This document shows positions 1 to 6,482 of a stretch of DNA of 11,264 nucleotides, piece by piece. The notes beneath the pieces are model-generated. The model made no database searches. It saw nothing but the letters and a program-made list of their open reading frames with translations, and was not told where the DNA came from. The DNA comes from Sedimenticola sp. (GTDB taxonomy: Bacteria > Pseudomonadota > Gammaproteobacteria > Chromatiales > Chromatiaceae). Every line of letters starts with the position of its first letter. Within the stretch, counting starts at the first letter, position 1. A program made the position numbers and the translations under genes. The stretch spans positions 1 to 11,264 of the forward strand of contig JAPHUG010000196.1 in NCBI GenBank assembly GCA_026197195.1, written 5' to 3'.

Positions 1-624
1 CATGGAGGCGCGATCACGCCTTGACTCACCCATACCCAGAATACCGCCACTGCAGACATTAATACCCCGATCTCGAACCCGGGCCAAGGTATCCAACCTA
101 TCCTGATAGGTTCGGGTCGTCACCACGTTGCCATAAAACTCGGGGGAGGTATCCAGATTGTGATTGTAATAATCCAATCCCGCCTCTTTGAGGCTTTGAG
201 CCTGCGCCTCTGTCAGCATACCCAATGTCACACAGGTCTCCATACCCATGTCATGGACGGCCCGGATCATCTCGGCCACCCGCTCCAGATTCTTGTCGGT
301 CGGATTTCGCCAGGCAGCCCCCATACAAAACCGGGTCGCCCCTTTTTGTTTGGCCTCTGATGCCGCCCGCTTCACCTCATCCAGCGGCAGCAGTTTCTCC
401 TTCTCCAGCTCGGTGGCATTTTTGGCACTCTGGGAACAGTAGCCACAATCTTCAGAGCAGGCACCGGTCTTGACACTCAGTAGGGTGCTTACCTGTACCT
501 TGTTGGGGTCGAAACGCTGACGATGTACGGTTTGTGCCTGAAACAGGAGATCGTTGAATGGCAGATTAAACAGTGCTTCAATCTCATCCAGACGCCAGTC
601 GTGTTTCGTCATTGCTTCGTTCAT
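1..624 (-). CDS. bioB: Biotin synthase BioB, N-terminal part (cut by window edge)
   Basis: Biotin synthase is a radical-SAM enzyme that inserts sulfur into dethiobiotin, the last step of biotin synthesis in the cytosol. The reading frame is open to position 1, giving 208 residues of a family usually 315-350 long. The radical-SAM motif CxxxCxxC is seen as CSEDCGYC at residues 56-63, in the expected place about 55 residues in. Further conserved stretches are [25 protein letters not shown] and [12 protein letters not shown], which carry the cysteines that ligate the 2Fe-2S cluster. The C-terminal part of the barrel is missing because the window ends. Start choice: an AAGAGG ribosome site (640-635) lies 10 bases before the ATG at 624 but only one base before the in-frame ATG at 633, so I prefer 624; 633 remains possible. 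The gene is divergent from comF and is probably BirA-controlled. Confidence 0.96.
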   Translation of the reverse strand, partial: MNEAMTKHDWRLDEIEALFNLPFNDLLFQAQTVHRQRFDPNKVQVSTLLSVKTGACSEDCGYCSQSAKNATELEKEKLLPLDEVKRAASEAKQKGATRFCMGAAWRNPTDKNLERVAEMIRAVHDMGMETCVTLGMLTEAQAQSLKEAGLDYYNHNLDTSPEFYGNVVTTRTYQDRLDTLARVRDRGINVCSGGILGMGESRRDRASM

Positions 625-641
625 AATCGACATGCCTCTTA

Positions 642-660
642 CGCTGTCTGCGAAACAGCG
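642..660 (-). other. Small hairpin in the bioB leader next to the ribosome site
   Basis: On the minus strand CGCTGT and ACAGCG form a perfect 6-bp stem around a 7-base loop, ending two bases before the AAGAGG ribosome site of bioB. It could stabilise the bioB mRNA or affect ribosome access; the role is inferred from position only. Confidence 0.4.
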
Positions 661-700
661 ATAATGGTTAAAGGAGAAAGGCTCTCCGTGACAGCCCGCT

Positions 701-728
701 ATCATACCTGAGCAGGGATGCTCGTCAA
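701..728 (-). promoter_or_regulatory. Sigma70-type promoter of bioB
   Basis: On the minus strand TTGACG (728-723) and TATGAT (706-701) are separated by 16 bases, both close to the TTGACA / TATAAT consensus. Transcription would start near 694, leaving a leader of about 70 bases before the bioB ATG at 624. The -35 element lies inside the left half of the BirA-like operator, so repressor and RNA polymerase would compete for it. Confidence 0.7.
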
Positions 729-754
729 CTCAAATGGATTTTCATGGTTTACAA
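722..754. promoter_or_regulatory. Candidate BirA (biotin repressor) operator
   Basis: The known proteobacterial BirA box is TTGTAAACC-N14/16-GGTTTACAA. Here GGTTTACAA (746-754) matches the right half exactly, and TCGTCAACT (722-730) matches six of nine positions of the left half, with a 15-base spacer. The site covers the bioB -35 element and reaches into the first codons of divergent comF. In E. coli biotinyl-5'-AMP-loaded BirA represses bio genes through such a site. No birA gene is in the window, so the assignment rests on motif, spacing and the adjacent bioB. Confidence 0.75.
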
Positions 755-1436
755 TTGTATTAATTATATACTAGACAGGGCATTTAAACCCCACTGTCCG
801 CTCTGTGATTCCCCCAGTTCAGACGCGCTCTGCCCCGCCTGCTTCAATGATTTACTATGGAATCACACCAGCTGCCGTCAATGCGCGCTCCCTCTTACCG
901 ACCCAGGCAGCGACCTCTGTGGCCACTGTCTGCAAGGGAGATCCCCCATCAGTCGGAGCCATATCCCTCTGCTCTATGCAGAGCCCATTGACCGGCTTAT
1001 CGGTCAATTCAAATTCGCCGCCAACCTGGCCCTTGGCAAGACCCTGGGCCAGCTCTGGTTGGCCCATCAACGCCACTCAATTGAATGCCCGGAACTGCTG
1101 ATCCCGGTCCCCCTCCATCCAAACCGCATCAAGCATCGGGGCTTTAACCAGGCACTTGAACTGGCCAGCGTTATCGGGCGGGAACTGGCCATTCCTGTCG
1201 ATCATAAACACTGCAGACGTCTGTGTGACAACACACCCCAGGCAGGATTGAATAAACTACAACGTAGATCCAATATTCGCGGCGCATTCGAGATAAAGAA
1301 CGGACTGAATGTCTCGCATATCGCTTTGGTGGATGATGTGGTCACAACCGGCAGTACGGTCAATGAACTGGCCCGGCAGTTAAAAAAAACGGGCATTCAG
1401 CGTATTGATGTCTGGGCCATCGCCCGCACCCCCTGA
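744..1436 (+). CDS. comF: ComF family protein (phosphoribosyltransferase-like, zinc ribbon)
   Basis: A 230-residue ComF/GntX family protein. The N-terminus has four CxxC/CxxC-like pairs (C18-C21, C30-C33, C44-C47, C59-C62) that should bind zinc. The C-terminal half is a type I phosphoribosyltransferase fold with the PRPP-binding motif IALVDDVVTTGSTV at about residues 193-206. Family members are linked to DNA uptake (ComFC in Bacillus and Helicobacter) and, as GntX, to use of DNA as a nutrient; the exact role in this organism cannot be read from sequence. The ATG at 744 is the first start codon after the in-frame stop at 669 and has only a weak ribosome site. The right half of the BirA-like operator overlaps codons 1-4, so expression may also respond to biotin. 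No competence genes adjoin it; its neighbour bioB is divergent, and the downstream YdcH gene has its own promoter candidate. Confidence 0.9.
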   Translation: MVYNCINYILDRAFKPHCPLCDSPSSDALCPACFNDLLWNHTSCRQCALPLTDPGSDLCGHCLQGRSPISRSHIPLLYAEPIDRLIGQFKFAANLALGKTLGQLWLAHQRHSIECPELLIPVPLHPNRIKHRGFNQALELASVIGRELAIPVDHKHCRRLCDNTPQAGLNKLQRRSNIRGAFEIKNGLNVSHIALVDDVVTTGSTVNELARQLKKTGIQRIDVWAIARTP

Positions 1437-1483
1437 TGATCAGCATGACACGCCATCCCTTGCCCTGCGTCATGGTTAGGCCC

Positions 1484-1516
1484 AATTCATTCCCTATAAT
1501 TAGAGGTGAATGAATT
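1484..1516. promoter_or_regulatory. Inverted repeat bracketing a -10 box upstream of the YdcH gene
   Basis: AATTCATTC (1484-1492) and GAATGAATT (1508-1516) are perfect 9-bp arms around a 15-base centre. The centre holds a consensus TATAAT (1495-1500). The -35 region is weak (TGGTTA at 1473-1478, 16-base spacer). The arrangement looks like a promoter whose -10 region is enclosed by an operator dyad, but the binding protein is unknown. The right arm would sit at the very start of the transcript. Confidence 0.5.
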
Positions 1517-1567
1517 ATAAAGCGCTGACCCGCTACCTGCTCACAATCTACTGAAAGGAATAGAGCC

Positions 1568-1810
1568 ATGCTTGGAGAAATGCACGATATCCTCCACGAA
1601 TTTCCCAATCTGGAGGAGACCATCAAAGAGCTGCACGAGAAAGATCCCCAATTTGCCAGCCTGATGGATAAACACGACGCCCTGGATACTGAAATTCGCA
1701 ACCTGGAAGAGCTGAATCAACCCATTGATGATCTGGAGATGGAAGAGCTGAAGAAGACCCGTGCCTTGCTGAAAGACCAGATCTACCAGTATCTGCGCGA
1801 CAATAAGTAG
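1568..1810 (+). CDS. YdcH / DUF465 family small coiled-coil protein
   Basis: An 80-residue, acidic, entirely helical-looking protein with charged heptad-like runs (for example LDTEIRNLEELNQP and LEMEELKKTRALLKDQI), typical of the small YdcH/DUF465 family. The length fits family members of about 70-80 residues. No enzymatic residues or membrane segments are visible, and the molecular role of the family is not established to my knowledge. The start is well supported: AAGGA at 1555-1559 lies eight bases before the ATG. A promoter with an enclosing dyad lies 50-80 bases upstream, and a GC-rich hairpin follows 21 bases after the stop, so it is probably its own transcription unit, though read-through into hisG is possible. 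Confidence 0.85.
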   Translation: MLGEMHDILHEFPNLEETIKELHEKDPQFASLMDKHDALDTEIRNLEELNQPIDDLEMEELKKTRALLKDQIYQYLRDNK

Positions 1811-1831
1811 CACCTAATCACATCTATTTCA

Positions 1832-1859
1832 GGCGGGGATAGCCAGAAGCATCCCCGCC
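1832..1859 (+). terminator. GC-rich hairpin after the YdcH gene (no U-tract)
   Basis: GGCGGGGAT (1832-1840) and ATCCCCGCC (1851-1859) form a perfect 9-bp stem with a 10-base loop, starting 21 bases after the stop codon. There is no following run of T, so it is either a weak or factor-assisted terminator or an mRNA 3'-end stabiliser. A second smaller stem, ACCCT/AGGGT (1860-1877), follows directly. Confidence 0.5.
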
Positions 1860-1974
1860 ACCCTGATGACCAAGGGTCCGTTAACACGCCTGCGGCTAGG
1901 TTCAAATGGAAATTCACCCCCATAACCAGCTAGAATCCACTGCAAATACCATCATCAACCAAGAAAAGAGCCCT

Positions 1975-2853
1975 ATGTCACAACTGAAACTCGGTATCCC
2001 AAAAGGGAGTCTGGAGAGTGCCACCCTCTCCCTGTTCAAACAGGCTGGCTGGAACATCAGTCCCCGCTCTCGAAACTATTTCCCATCCATTAACGATGCT
2101 GACATCAGCTGCGCACTGGTACGCTCACAAGAGATGGCACCCTATGTGGCCAACGGCACTATCGACCTGGGATTGACCGGGCACGACTGGATACTGGAGA
2201 CTGAATCTGAGGGTGAGGTTGAAGAGATATCGGAGTTGGTCTATTCAAAAAGCTCAGATCAACCCTGCCGCTGGGTCTTGGTGGTCCCAAAAGAGTCTCC
2301 CATTCAGTGTATCGAAGATCTGGAGGGAAAAAAGATCTCGACTGAGCTGGTCTCATTTACCAAACGTTATCTGGCCGAGAAAGGCATCAATGCCGAGGTC
2401 GAGTTCTCCTGGGGCGCGACTGAAGCGAAGGTAGTCGAAGGCCTGGTCGACGCTGTTGTCGAGATCACCGAAACCGGCAGCACCATCCGGGCACACGGCC
2501 TGCGGATTGTCTGCGATATCCTGCACACCGAGACCCGCCTGATTGCCAACAAGGCCGCCATGCAGGATCCCTGGAAACGGGGAAAAATTGAACAGATTGC
2601 CACACTGCTAAAAGCCGCGCTGACCGCTCGCCAGAAGGTCGCCCTGAAGATGAACGTCCCCTCTGATCAATTAGAGCAGATTGTGGGCATGCTACCGAGC
2701 CTGCACGCACCAACGGTGAGTCACTTGTTTGACCAGGAGTGGCTGGCCATTGAGACCGTGGTCAACTCCGGTGAGGTGAGAGATCTTGTCCCCAGGCTGG
2801 TTGCGGCCGGCGCAGAGGGCATTCTCGAATATGAACTGAGAAAAATGATCTAG
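1975..2853 (+). CDS. hisG: ATP phosphoribosyltransferase HisG, long form
   Basis: HisG condenses ATP with PRPP to phosphoribosyl-ATP, the first and feedback-controlled step of histidine synthesis. The protein has 292 residues: the catalytic bilobal domain (about 1-215) starts with LKLGIPKGSL and carries the PRPP-binding signature EITETGSTIRAHGLRI (163-178). A C-terminal regulatory domain (about 218-292) ends in GILEYELRKMI. That length marks the long, self-sufficient type, which does not need HisZ. The frame is open further upstream to an ATG at 1906, but that would add 23 residues not expected in the family; the ATG at 1975 directly precedes the conserved start and has a modest AAGAG-type ribosome site. 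No other his genes are nearby. It converges with phaC, with only four bases between the stop codons. Confidence 0.95.
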   Translation: MSQLKLGIPKGSLESATLSLFKQAGWNISPRSRNYFPSINDADISCALVRSQEMAPYVANGTIDLGLTGHDWILETESEGEVEEISELVYSKSSDQPCRWVLVVPKESPIQCIEDLEGKKISTELVSFTKRYLAEKGINAEVEFSWGATEAKVVEGLVDAVVEITETGSTIRAHGLRIVCDILHTETRLIANKAAMQDPWKRGKIEQIATLLKAALTARQKVALKMNVPSDQLEQIVGMLPSLHAPTVSHLFDQEWLAIETVVNSGEVRDLVPRLVAAGAEGILEYELRKMI

Positions 2854-2857
2854 TATC

Positions 2858-3928
2858 TCAGCGCTGATCCAGCCAATCACCAATGGTTGGCGGGATCAGC
2901 GCCTGCGCCTTACCACTGACATAGACACCGATGTGCCCACCGGGAAAGGCCACCTCTGTGTAGTCACGGGTAGCGGTGCGCCCCTTCAGGGCCTTTGAGG
3001 CGGCGGGCGGTACAAGATGATCCTGTTCGCCATAGATATTCAAGACCGGGCAGGTAATCTGCTTGAGTCTGACCCGCTGCCCACCCAGATCCACCGCATC
3101 GTTGATCAGCGCATTCTGCTGGTAAAACTGCTTGATAAACTGCCGAAACGTCTCGCCCGCCTGGTCTGGGCTATCAAAAATCCACTTCTCCATGCGCATG
3201 AAATTTTTAGCCCGCTCATCATCATCCAGCGAATCCAACAGGTGGACGTATTTCTGCCCACCCAGGCTGAATGGCTTCAGCGCCAGAAAGGTCCAGTTCA
3301 GAAACTCGCCAGGAATATTGCCCTGTGCATCCACCAGCAGATCCACATCAAGATGTTGCACCCAGGCACTCAGCATATTATCCGGGGTTTGAAAATCGAC
3401 GGGTGTTACCATGGTGATCAGGTTCCTGATCTTGTCCTGGTGTAGCGCGGTATAACAAAGACTCAACGCACCCCCCTGACAGATACCCAGCAGATTCAGC
3501 CGATCGACCCCATGCCGTTGACACACCTGATCGACACAACGGTCAATATAACCGTTCACATAATCATCCAGCGTCAACAGACGATCCGTACTATCCGGAT
3601 AACCCCAATCAATCAGATAGACGGTCTGCCCGGCCGCCAGCAAACTTTTTATCGTTGACCGGTCCTCCTGAATATCGGTCATGTAGGGCCGATTCACCAG
3701 TGCGTAAACAATCAGCAAGGGGGCCTTATTGACCGGTTCTTCAACCGGGGGGACGGGCAAATAGCGGTAGAGGGTCAGCTTATCCTCCTGGTAGATCACC
3801 TCCCTGGGGGAGACCCCCGACTCCACCTCCCCTACGTTGAACAGGCGCTCCACTCCCGCCTGTAGCTTATGGCTGTAGTCGGCTACCTCTTCCGCCAGTT
3901 TTTCAGGCTTGATATCAATCGGAGACAT
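2858..3928 (-). CDS. phaC: Class III PHA synthase catalytic subunit PhaC
   Basis: PhaC polymerises (R)-3-hydroxyacyl-CoA (mainly 3-hydroxybutyryl-CoA) into polyhydroxyalkanoate at the granule surface, in complex with PhaE. The 356-residue length fits class III (A. vinosum PhaC is about 355) and is far shorter than class I/II synthases. The alpha/beta-hydrolase core carries the synthase-type lipase box GICQGG with nucleophile Cys150. The catalytic Asp303 (EQDHLVPP) and His332 (FPGGHIG) complete the triad, each offset by one from the A. vinosum residues as I recall them. Other conserved runs are VYALVNRPYMTDIQEDRST and the segment KWIFDSPDQAGETFRQFIK. Start: ATG at 3928 gives the family N-terminus MSPIDIKPEKL and follows GGAAGGA by eight bases; the GTG at 3952 and ATG at 3937 are less likely. 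It starts two bases after the phaE stop, so the two are translationally coupled. Confidence 0.97.
   Translation of the reverse strand: MSPIDIKPEKLAEEVADYSHKLQAGVERLFNVGEVESGVSPREVIYQEDKLTLYRYLPVPPVEEPVNKAPLLIVYALVNRPYMTDIQEDRSTIKSLLAAGQTVYLIDWGYPDSTDRLLTLDDYVNGYIDRCVDQVCQRHGVDRLNLLGICQGGALSLCYTALHQDKIRNLITMVTPVDFQTPDNMLSAWVQHLDVDLLVDAQGNIPGEFLNWTFLALKPFSLGGQKYVHLLDSLDDDERAKNFMRMEKWIFDSPDQAGETFRQFIKQFYQQNALINDAVDLGGQRVRLKQITCPVLNIYGEQDHLVPPAASKALKGRTATRDYTEVAFPGGHIGVYVSGKAQALIPPTIGDWLDQR
2861..2902. terminator. Long hairpin in the 3' end of phaC, just past hisG
   Basis: GCGCTGATCC (2861-2870) and GGATCAGCGC (2893-2902) are perfect 10-bp arms. After one mismatched pair, a further GCCAA/TTGGC 5-bp stem (2872-2876 with 2887-2891) continues inside. 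The structure begins eight bases after the hisG stop and lies wholly within the last 15 codons of phaC. It could end hisG transcripts or protect both 3' ends. There is no T-run, so intrinsic termination is unproven. Confidence 0.5.
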
Positions 3929-3929
3929 G

Positions 3930-4877
3930 TCAGTCATCCTTCCGCTTGGCACTTTTTTTTCTGACCGTTTTTTTCTTCGGCGGTGTTGCGACAGCGCGTT
4001 TAGGGCTTACCTGTTTGCTAAGGGCCATCTCGGCCTGAAGTGCCCTGATCGCCTTTCTGTCATCATAGGCGCGCTGCTCGAGTGCTCTAAAGTCCCGGGT
4101 GGTCGGCATCCCGAGAAGCGTGAAGGCGTCATCCAGCATGCTGCGCATCTGAACTTTCACCGCCATCTGGCTGTTGATCAACTCACCATAAAGTTTGACG
4201 TACTCGGGCGTCATCACCTCTTCTGCATAGACCGACTCACTGACCTCCACCCAGAGATCATAAAGCATCCTTGCGGATTCGATCTGTCGACCCTGTGACT
4301 CAATGTCGGCCACCTTCTCCTGTAGACCGGTGACTGCACGCTGACCTAGATCGACAATGAAATGTTCATAGGCCATGCGCGCCTTCTGGTACGCCATGAG
4401 TCGGGAAAACAGCTCGCGCTGCTGGGCCTGGCTGCGATGGCCCAAGCCTAATCCTGGAAAAGCAAACAGACGCTGCAGGTAGGCAGATGACTGCTCAATA
4501 CCAGATTCACTCAGCATATCCTCAGGTATGGGATTCATGGTGCCGGTCATCCCGGCAATAATGCCCCGCAGATCGCCAAAGGTTTCCTGTATCGCCGCCT
4601 GCCAATCAAACCCCTCGTCACCTGGCCGGTTCTGTGCAAACAGCTCCGCCAACTGGAACAGCTGTTTGGCCTGAGAGACCGTTTTGCCCAGTAGCTCCTT
4701 CATCAACGCTGGCGCAGCCGGTGTCAGGCGCTGCCACCACTGATCCAGCAGGGCCTCCCAAGGATCCCCGGAATCCACTGATCCACTCCCCGCCTGCTCG
4801 ACCTTTTCGCTCCAAGCGCGCCAGAACGCCTGCTGTGCAGCCAGCCACTCCTCGTTAAAGAATTCCGGCTCCCCCAT
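3930..4877 (-). CDS. phaE: Class III PHA synthase subunit PhaE
   Basis: PhaE is the non-catalytic partner that activates class III PhaC. The 315-residue protein begins MGEPEFFNEEWLAAQQAFWRAW and continues with DPWEALLDQWWQRLTPAAP, both typical of the PhaE N-terminus. The rest is predicted helical. Near the C-terminus is the conserved segment AFTLLGMPTTRDFRALEQR, thought in this family to contact PhaC, followed by a short Lys/Arg-rich tail (KKKTVRKKSAKRK) that could bind nucleic acid or granule surface charge; that is inference. Start: ATG at 4877 has AGGG nine bases upstream; an in-frame TTG at 4886 is too close to that site. It is the first gene of phaE-phaC, one base separating its stop from the phaC ATG, and is divergent from phaA across a 201-base spacer rich in dyads. 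Confidence 0.95.
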   Translation of the reverse strand: MGEPEFFNEEWLAAQQAFWRAWSEKVEQAGSGSVDSGDPWEALLDQWWQRLTPAAPALMKELLGKTVSQAKQLFQLAELFAQNRPGDEGFDWQAAIQETFGDLRGIIAGMTGTMNPIPEDMLSESGIEQSSAYLQRLFAFPGLGLGHRSQAQQRELFSRLMAYQKARMAYEHFIVDLGQRAVTGLQEKVADIESQGRQIESARMLYDLWVEVSESVYAEEVMTPEYVKLYGELINSQMAVKVQMRSMLDDAFTLLGMPTTRDFRALEQRAYDDRKAIRALQAEMALSKQVSPKRAVATPPKKKTVRKKSAKRKDD

Positions 4878-4905
4878 TGAATCCAACCCTGTGTCATTAA
4901 GTCCC

Positions 4906-4925
4906 CTTGCATACTAGCATGCAAG
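4906..4925. promoter_or_regulatory. Inverted repeat CTTGCAT-N6-ATGCAAG in the phaE-phaA spacer
   Basis: Perfect 7-bp arms at 4906-4912 and 4919-4925, about 30 bases upstream of the phaE ATG. The hexamer TTGCAT/ATGCAA recurs at 4947-4952 and 4981-4986, again as an inverted pair. Just beyond it GTGC-AGT-GCAG (4932-4942) resembles the CTGC-N3-GCAG dyad reported for PhaR. A regulator binding site is plausible; which protein binds is unknown. Confidence 0.5.
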
Positions 4926-4993
4926 ACAGTGGTGCAGTGCAGCATTTTGCATTACACTGATCGTCTGAATGACAAATATTATGCAATACTGAG

Positions 4994-5009
4994 TGCGCCA
5001 TTTGGCGCA
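4994..5009. promoter_or_regulatory. Palindrome TGCGCCA-TT-TGGCGCA upstream of phaA
   Basis: Perfect 7-bp arms with a two-base centre, 70-85 bases before the phaA ATG. It may be a protein-binding dyad, or an RNA hairpin if the phaA transcript starts upstream of it. I could not identify a convincing -35/-10 pair for phaA, so its position relative to the promoter is unresolved. Confidence 0.45.
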
Positions 5010-5027
5010 ATTTCGAAGGGAAATGCC

Positions 5028-5044
5028 ATAACGGTGACCGTTAT
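5028..5044. promoter_or_regulatory. 17-bp palindrome in the phaA leader
   Basis: ATAACGGT (5028-5035) and ACCGTTAT (5037-5044) are perfect 8-bp arms around a single G. It ends 20 bases before the phaA ribosome site (AGAAGG, 5065-5070). The odd-length symmetric dyad looks like an operator for a dimeric repressor; I do not recognise the regulator. Confidence 0.5.
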
Positions 5045-5078
5045 TGCGACCCGCACATGACAGCAGAAGGTGATACGT

Positions 5079-6263
5079 ATGAGTGACAACATCGTTATCG
5101 TAGCGGCAGGCAGAACCGCTATCGGCAGTTTTTCCGGGACCCTGGCCGGCGTTCCCGCCAGTGAATTAGGCGCCAAGGTCATCGCTGGCCTGCTGGAAAA
5201 GACCAAGCTCTCGCCTGACCAGATCGACGAAGTGATCCTGGGACAGGTTCTGACGGCCGGTTGTGGCCAGAACCCCGCCCGTCAGGCGACACTGGGGGCA
5301 GGCCTGCCGCACAGCGTACCAGCCATGACCATCAACAAGGTCTGTGGTAGCGGTTTGAAAGCCGTTCACCTGGCCATGCAGTCAGTTGCCTGCGGCGACG
5401 CCGATATTGTTATTGCCGGTGGCCAGGAGAATATGAGCCTTTCCCCACACGTGGTGCCCGGCTCCCGCAAGGGCCAGATGATGGGCGACTGGAAACTGAA
5501 AGACACCATGATTGTTGACGGTCTTTGGGATGCGTTCAACCAGTACCACATGGGCGTAACGGCCGAGAATATCGCCACCAAGTTCGAATTTGATCGCCAA
5601 TCACAGGACCAGTTTGCCGCCGCTTCCCAGCAGAAGGCTGAGGCCGCACAGAAAGCCAACCGTTTTGATGATGAAATCATCCCGGTTGAGATTCCACAGC
5701 GTAAGGGCGATCCCGTTATCTTCAGCAGTGATGAATTCCCCCGTCACGGCACAACCGCAGAAAAACTGGGGGGCCTGCGCCCTGCCTTTGACCGTGAAGG
5801 CACGGTCACTGCCGGTAATGCCTCTGGCCTGAATGACGGCGCTGCCGCCGTTATTGTCATGAAAGAGAGTAAGGCCCTGGAGCTGGGACTGACCCCCATC
5901 GTACGGCTTAAGGCCTTTGCTGCGAGCGGTGTTGATCCCGCTATCATGGGTACAGGCCCCATTCCCGCCTCAACCAAGTGTCTTGAGAAGGCCGGTTGGA
6001 GTGTCAGCGATCTGGACCTGGTAGAGGCGAATGAGGCCTTTGCCGCACAAGCCATGTCTGTGAACAAAGAGATGGGCTGGGATCTGGATAAAATCAATGT
6101 CAATGGCGGTGCTATCGCCCTGGGTCACCCCATTGGTGCCTCGGGTGCCCGTATCCTGGTATCGCTGGTTCACGAAATGACCAAGCGTGATGCCAAGAAA
6201 GGCCTGGCTACCCTCTGTATTGGTGGTGGCATGGGTGTTGCGCTGGCCGTTGAACGCGCCTAA
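5079..6263 (+). CDS. phaA: Acetyl-CoA acetyltransferase (beta-ketothiolase) PhaA
   Basis: PhaA condenses two acetyl-CoA to acetoacetyl-CoA, supplying carbon to PHA synthesis. The 394 residues are the standard length for biosynthetic thiolases. All three catalytic residues are present at the canonical positions: nucleophile Cys89 in NKVCGSGLKAV, His350 in NGGAIALGHPIGASGARI, and Cys380 in CIGGGMG. The conserved NASGLNDGAAA and EANEAFAAQA segments are also seen. Start: ATG at 5079 has AGAAGG eight bases upstream; a GTG at 5070 in frame overlaps that ribosome site and is unlikely. It is divergent from phaEC and upstream of phaR and phaP in the same direction, the gene order known from purple sulfur bacteria. 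Divergent control of phaA and phaEC probably lies in the dyad-rich spacer. Confidence 0.96.
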   Translation: MSDNIVIVAAGRTAIGSFSGTLAGVPASELGAKVIAGLLEKTKLSPDQIDEVILGQVLTAGCGQNPARQATLGAGLPHSVPAMTINKVCGSGLKAVHLAMQSVACGDADIVIAGGQENMSLSPHVVPGSRKGQMMGDWKLKDTMIVDGLWDAFNQYHMGVTAENIATKFEFDRQSQDQFAAASQQKAEAAQKANRFDDEIIPVEIPQRKGDPVIFSSDEFPRHGTTAEKLGGLRPAFDREGTVTAGNASGLNDGAAAVIVMKESKALELGLTPIVRLKAFAASGVDPAIMGTGPIPASTKCLEKAGWSVSDLDLVEANEAFAAQAMSVNKEMGWDLDKINVNGGAIALGHPIGASGARILVSLVHEMTKRDAKKGLATLCIGGGMGVALAVERA

Positions 6264-6284
6264 GTCGTAACAGAAAAAGGCTCG

Positions 6285-6315
6285 GCGACCTGTTTTTAGC
6301 AAGAATACAGGTCGC
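6285..6315. terminator. Hairpin after phaA
   Basis: GCGACCTGT (6285-6293) and ACAGGTCGC (6307-6315) form a perfect 9-bp stem with a 13-base loop, 21 bases after the phaA stop. No T-run follows on the plus strand, so it may be a partial terminator or a 3'-end stabiliser. The rest of the 219-base phaA-phaR gap shows no convincing promoter, although a phaR promoter would be expected there. Confidence 0.5.
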
Positions 6316-6482
6316 TGGGTCATTCTCCGCAGTATTGTAGATCCCGTCACGTTTTGCCCTACCCGATCAACCCGAAGCTCTCACCTCGAATGTAAACCCC
6401 ACAATCAAAGAGTTTTCCCTTTACTATTATTCCCGGGTAAACTGTAGCTGTAGATTGCATTAGATTCCGAGGATCTGGCTCC

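Noticed and set aside
1906..1974. An N-terminal extension of HisG starting at the ATG at 1906.
   Set aside because: The extra 23 residues are not family-like, there is no ribosome site at 1906, and the conserved HisG N-terminus starts right at the ATG at 1975.
4618..4858. Long open frames on both strands within phaE, and similar ones inside phaA, phaC, dsrA and ubiA.
   Set aside because: They are shadows of the real genes, with no family similarity, no ribosome sites and arginine/proline-rich composition typical of out-of-frame translation.
6390..6419. ATGTAAACC, an 8-of-9 match to a BirA half-site, upstream of phaR.
   Set aside because: The matching right half at the required spacing (AGTTTTCCC) is poor, and no biotin gene is nearby; treated as chance.
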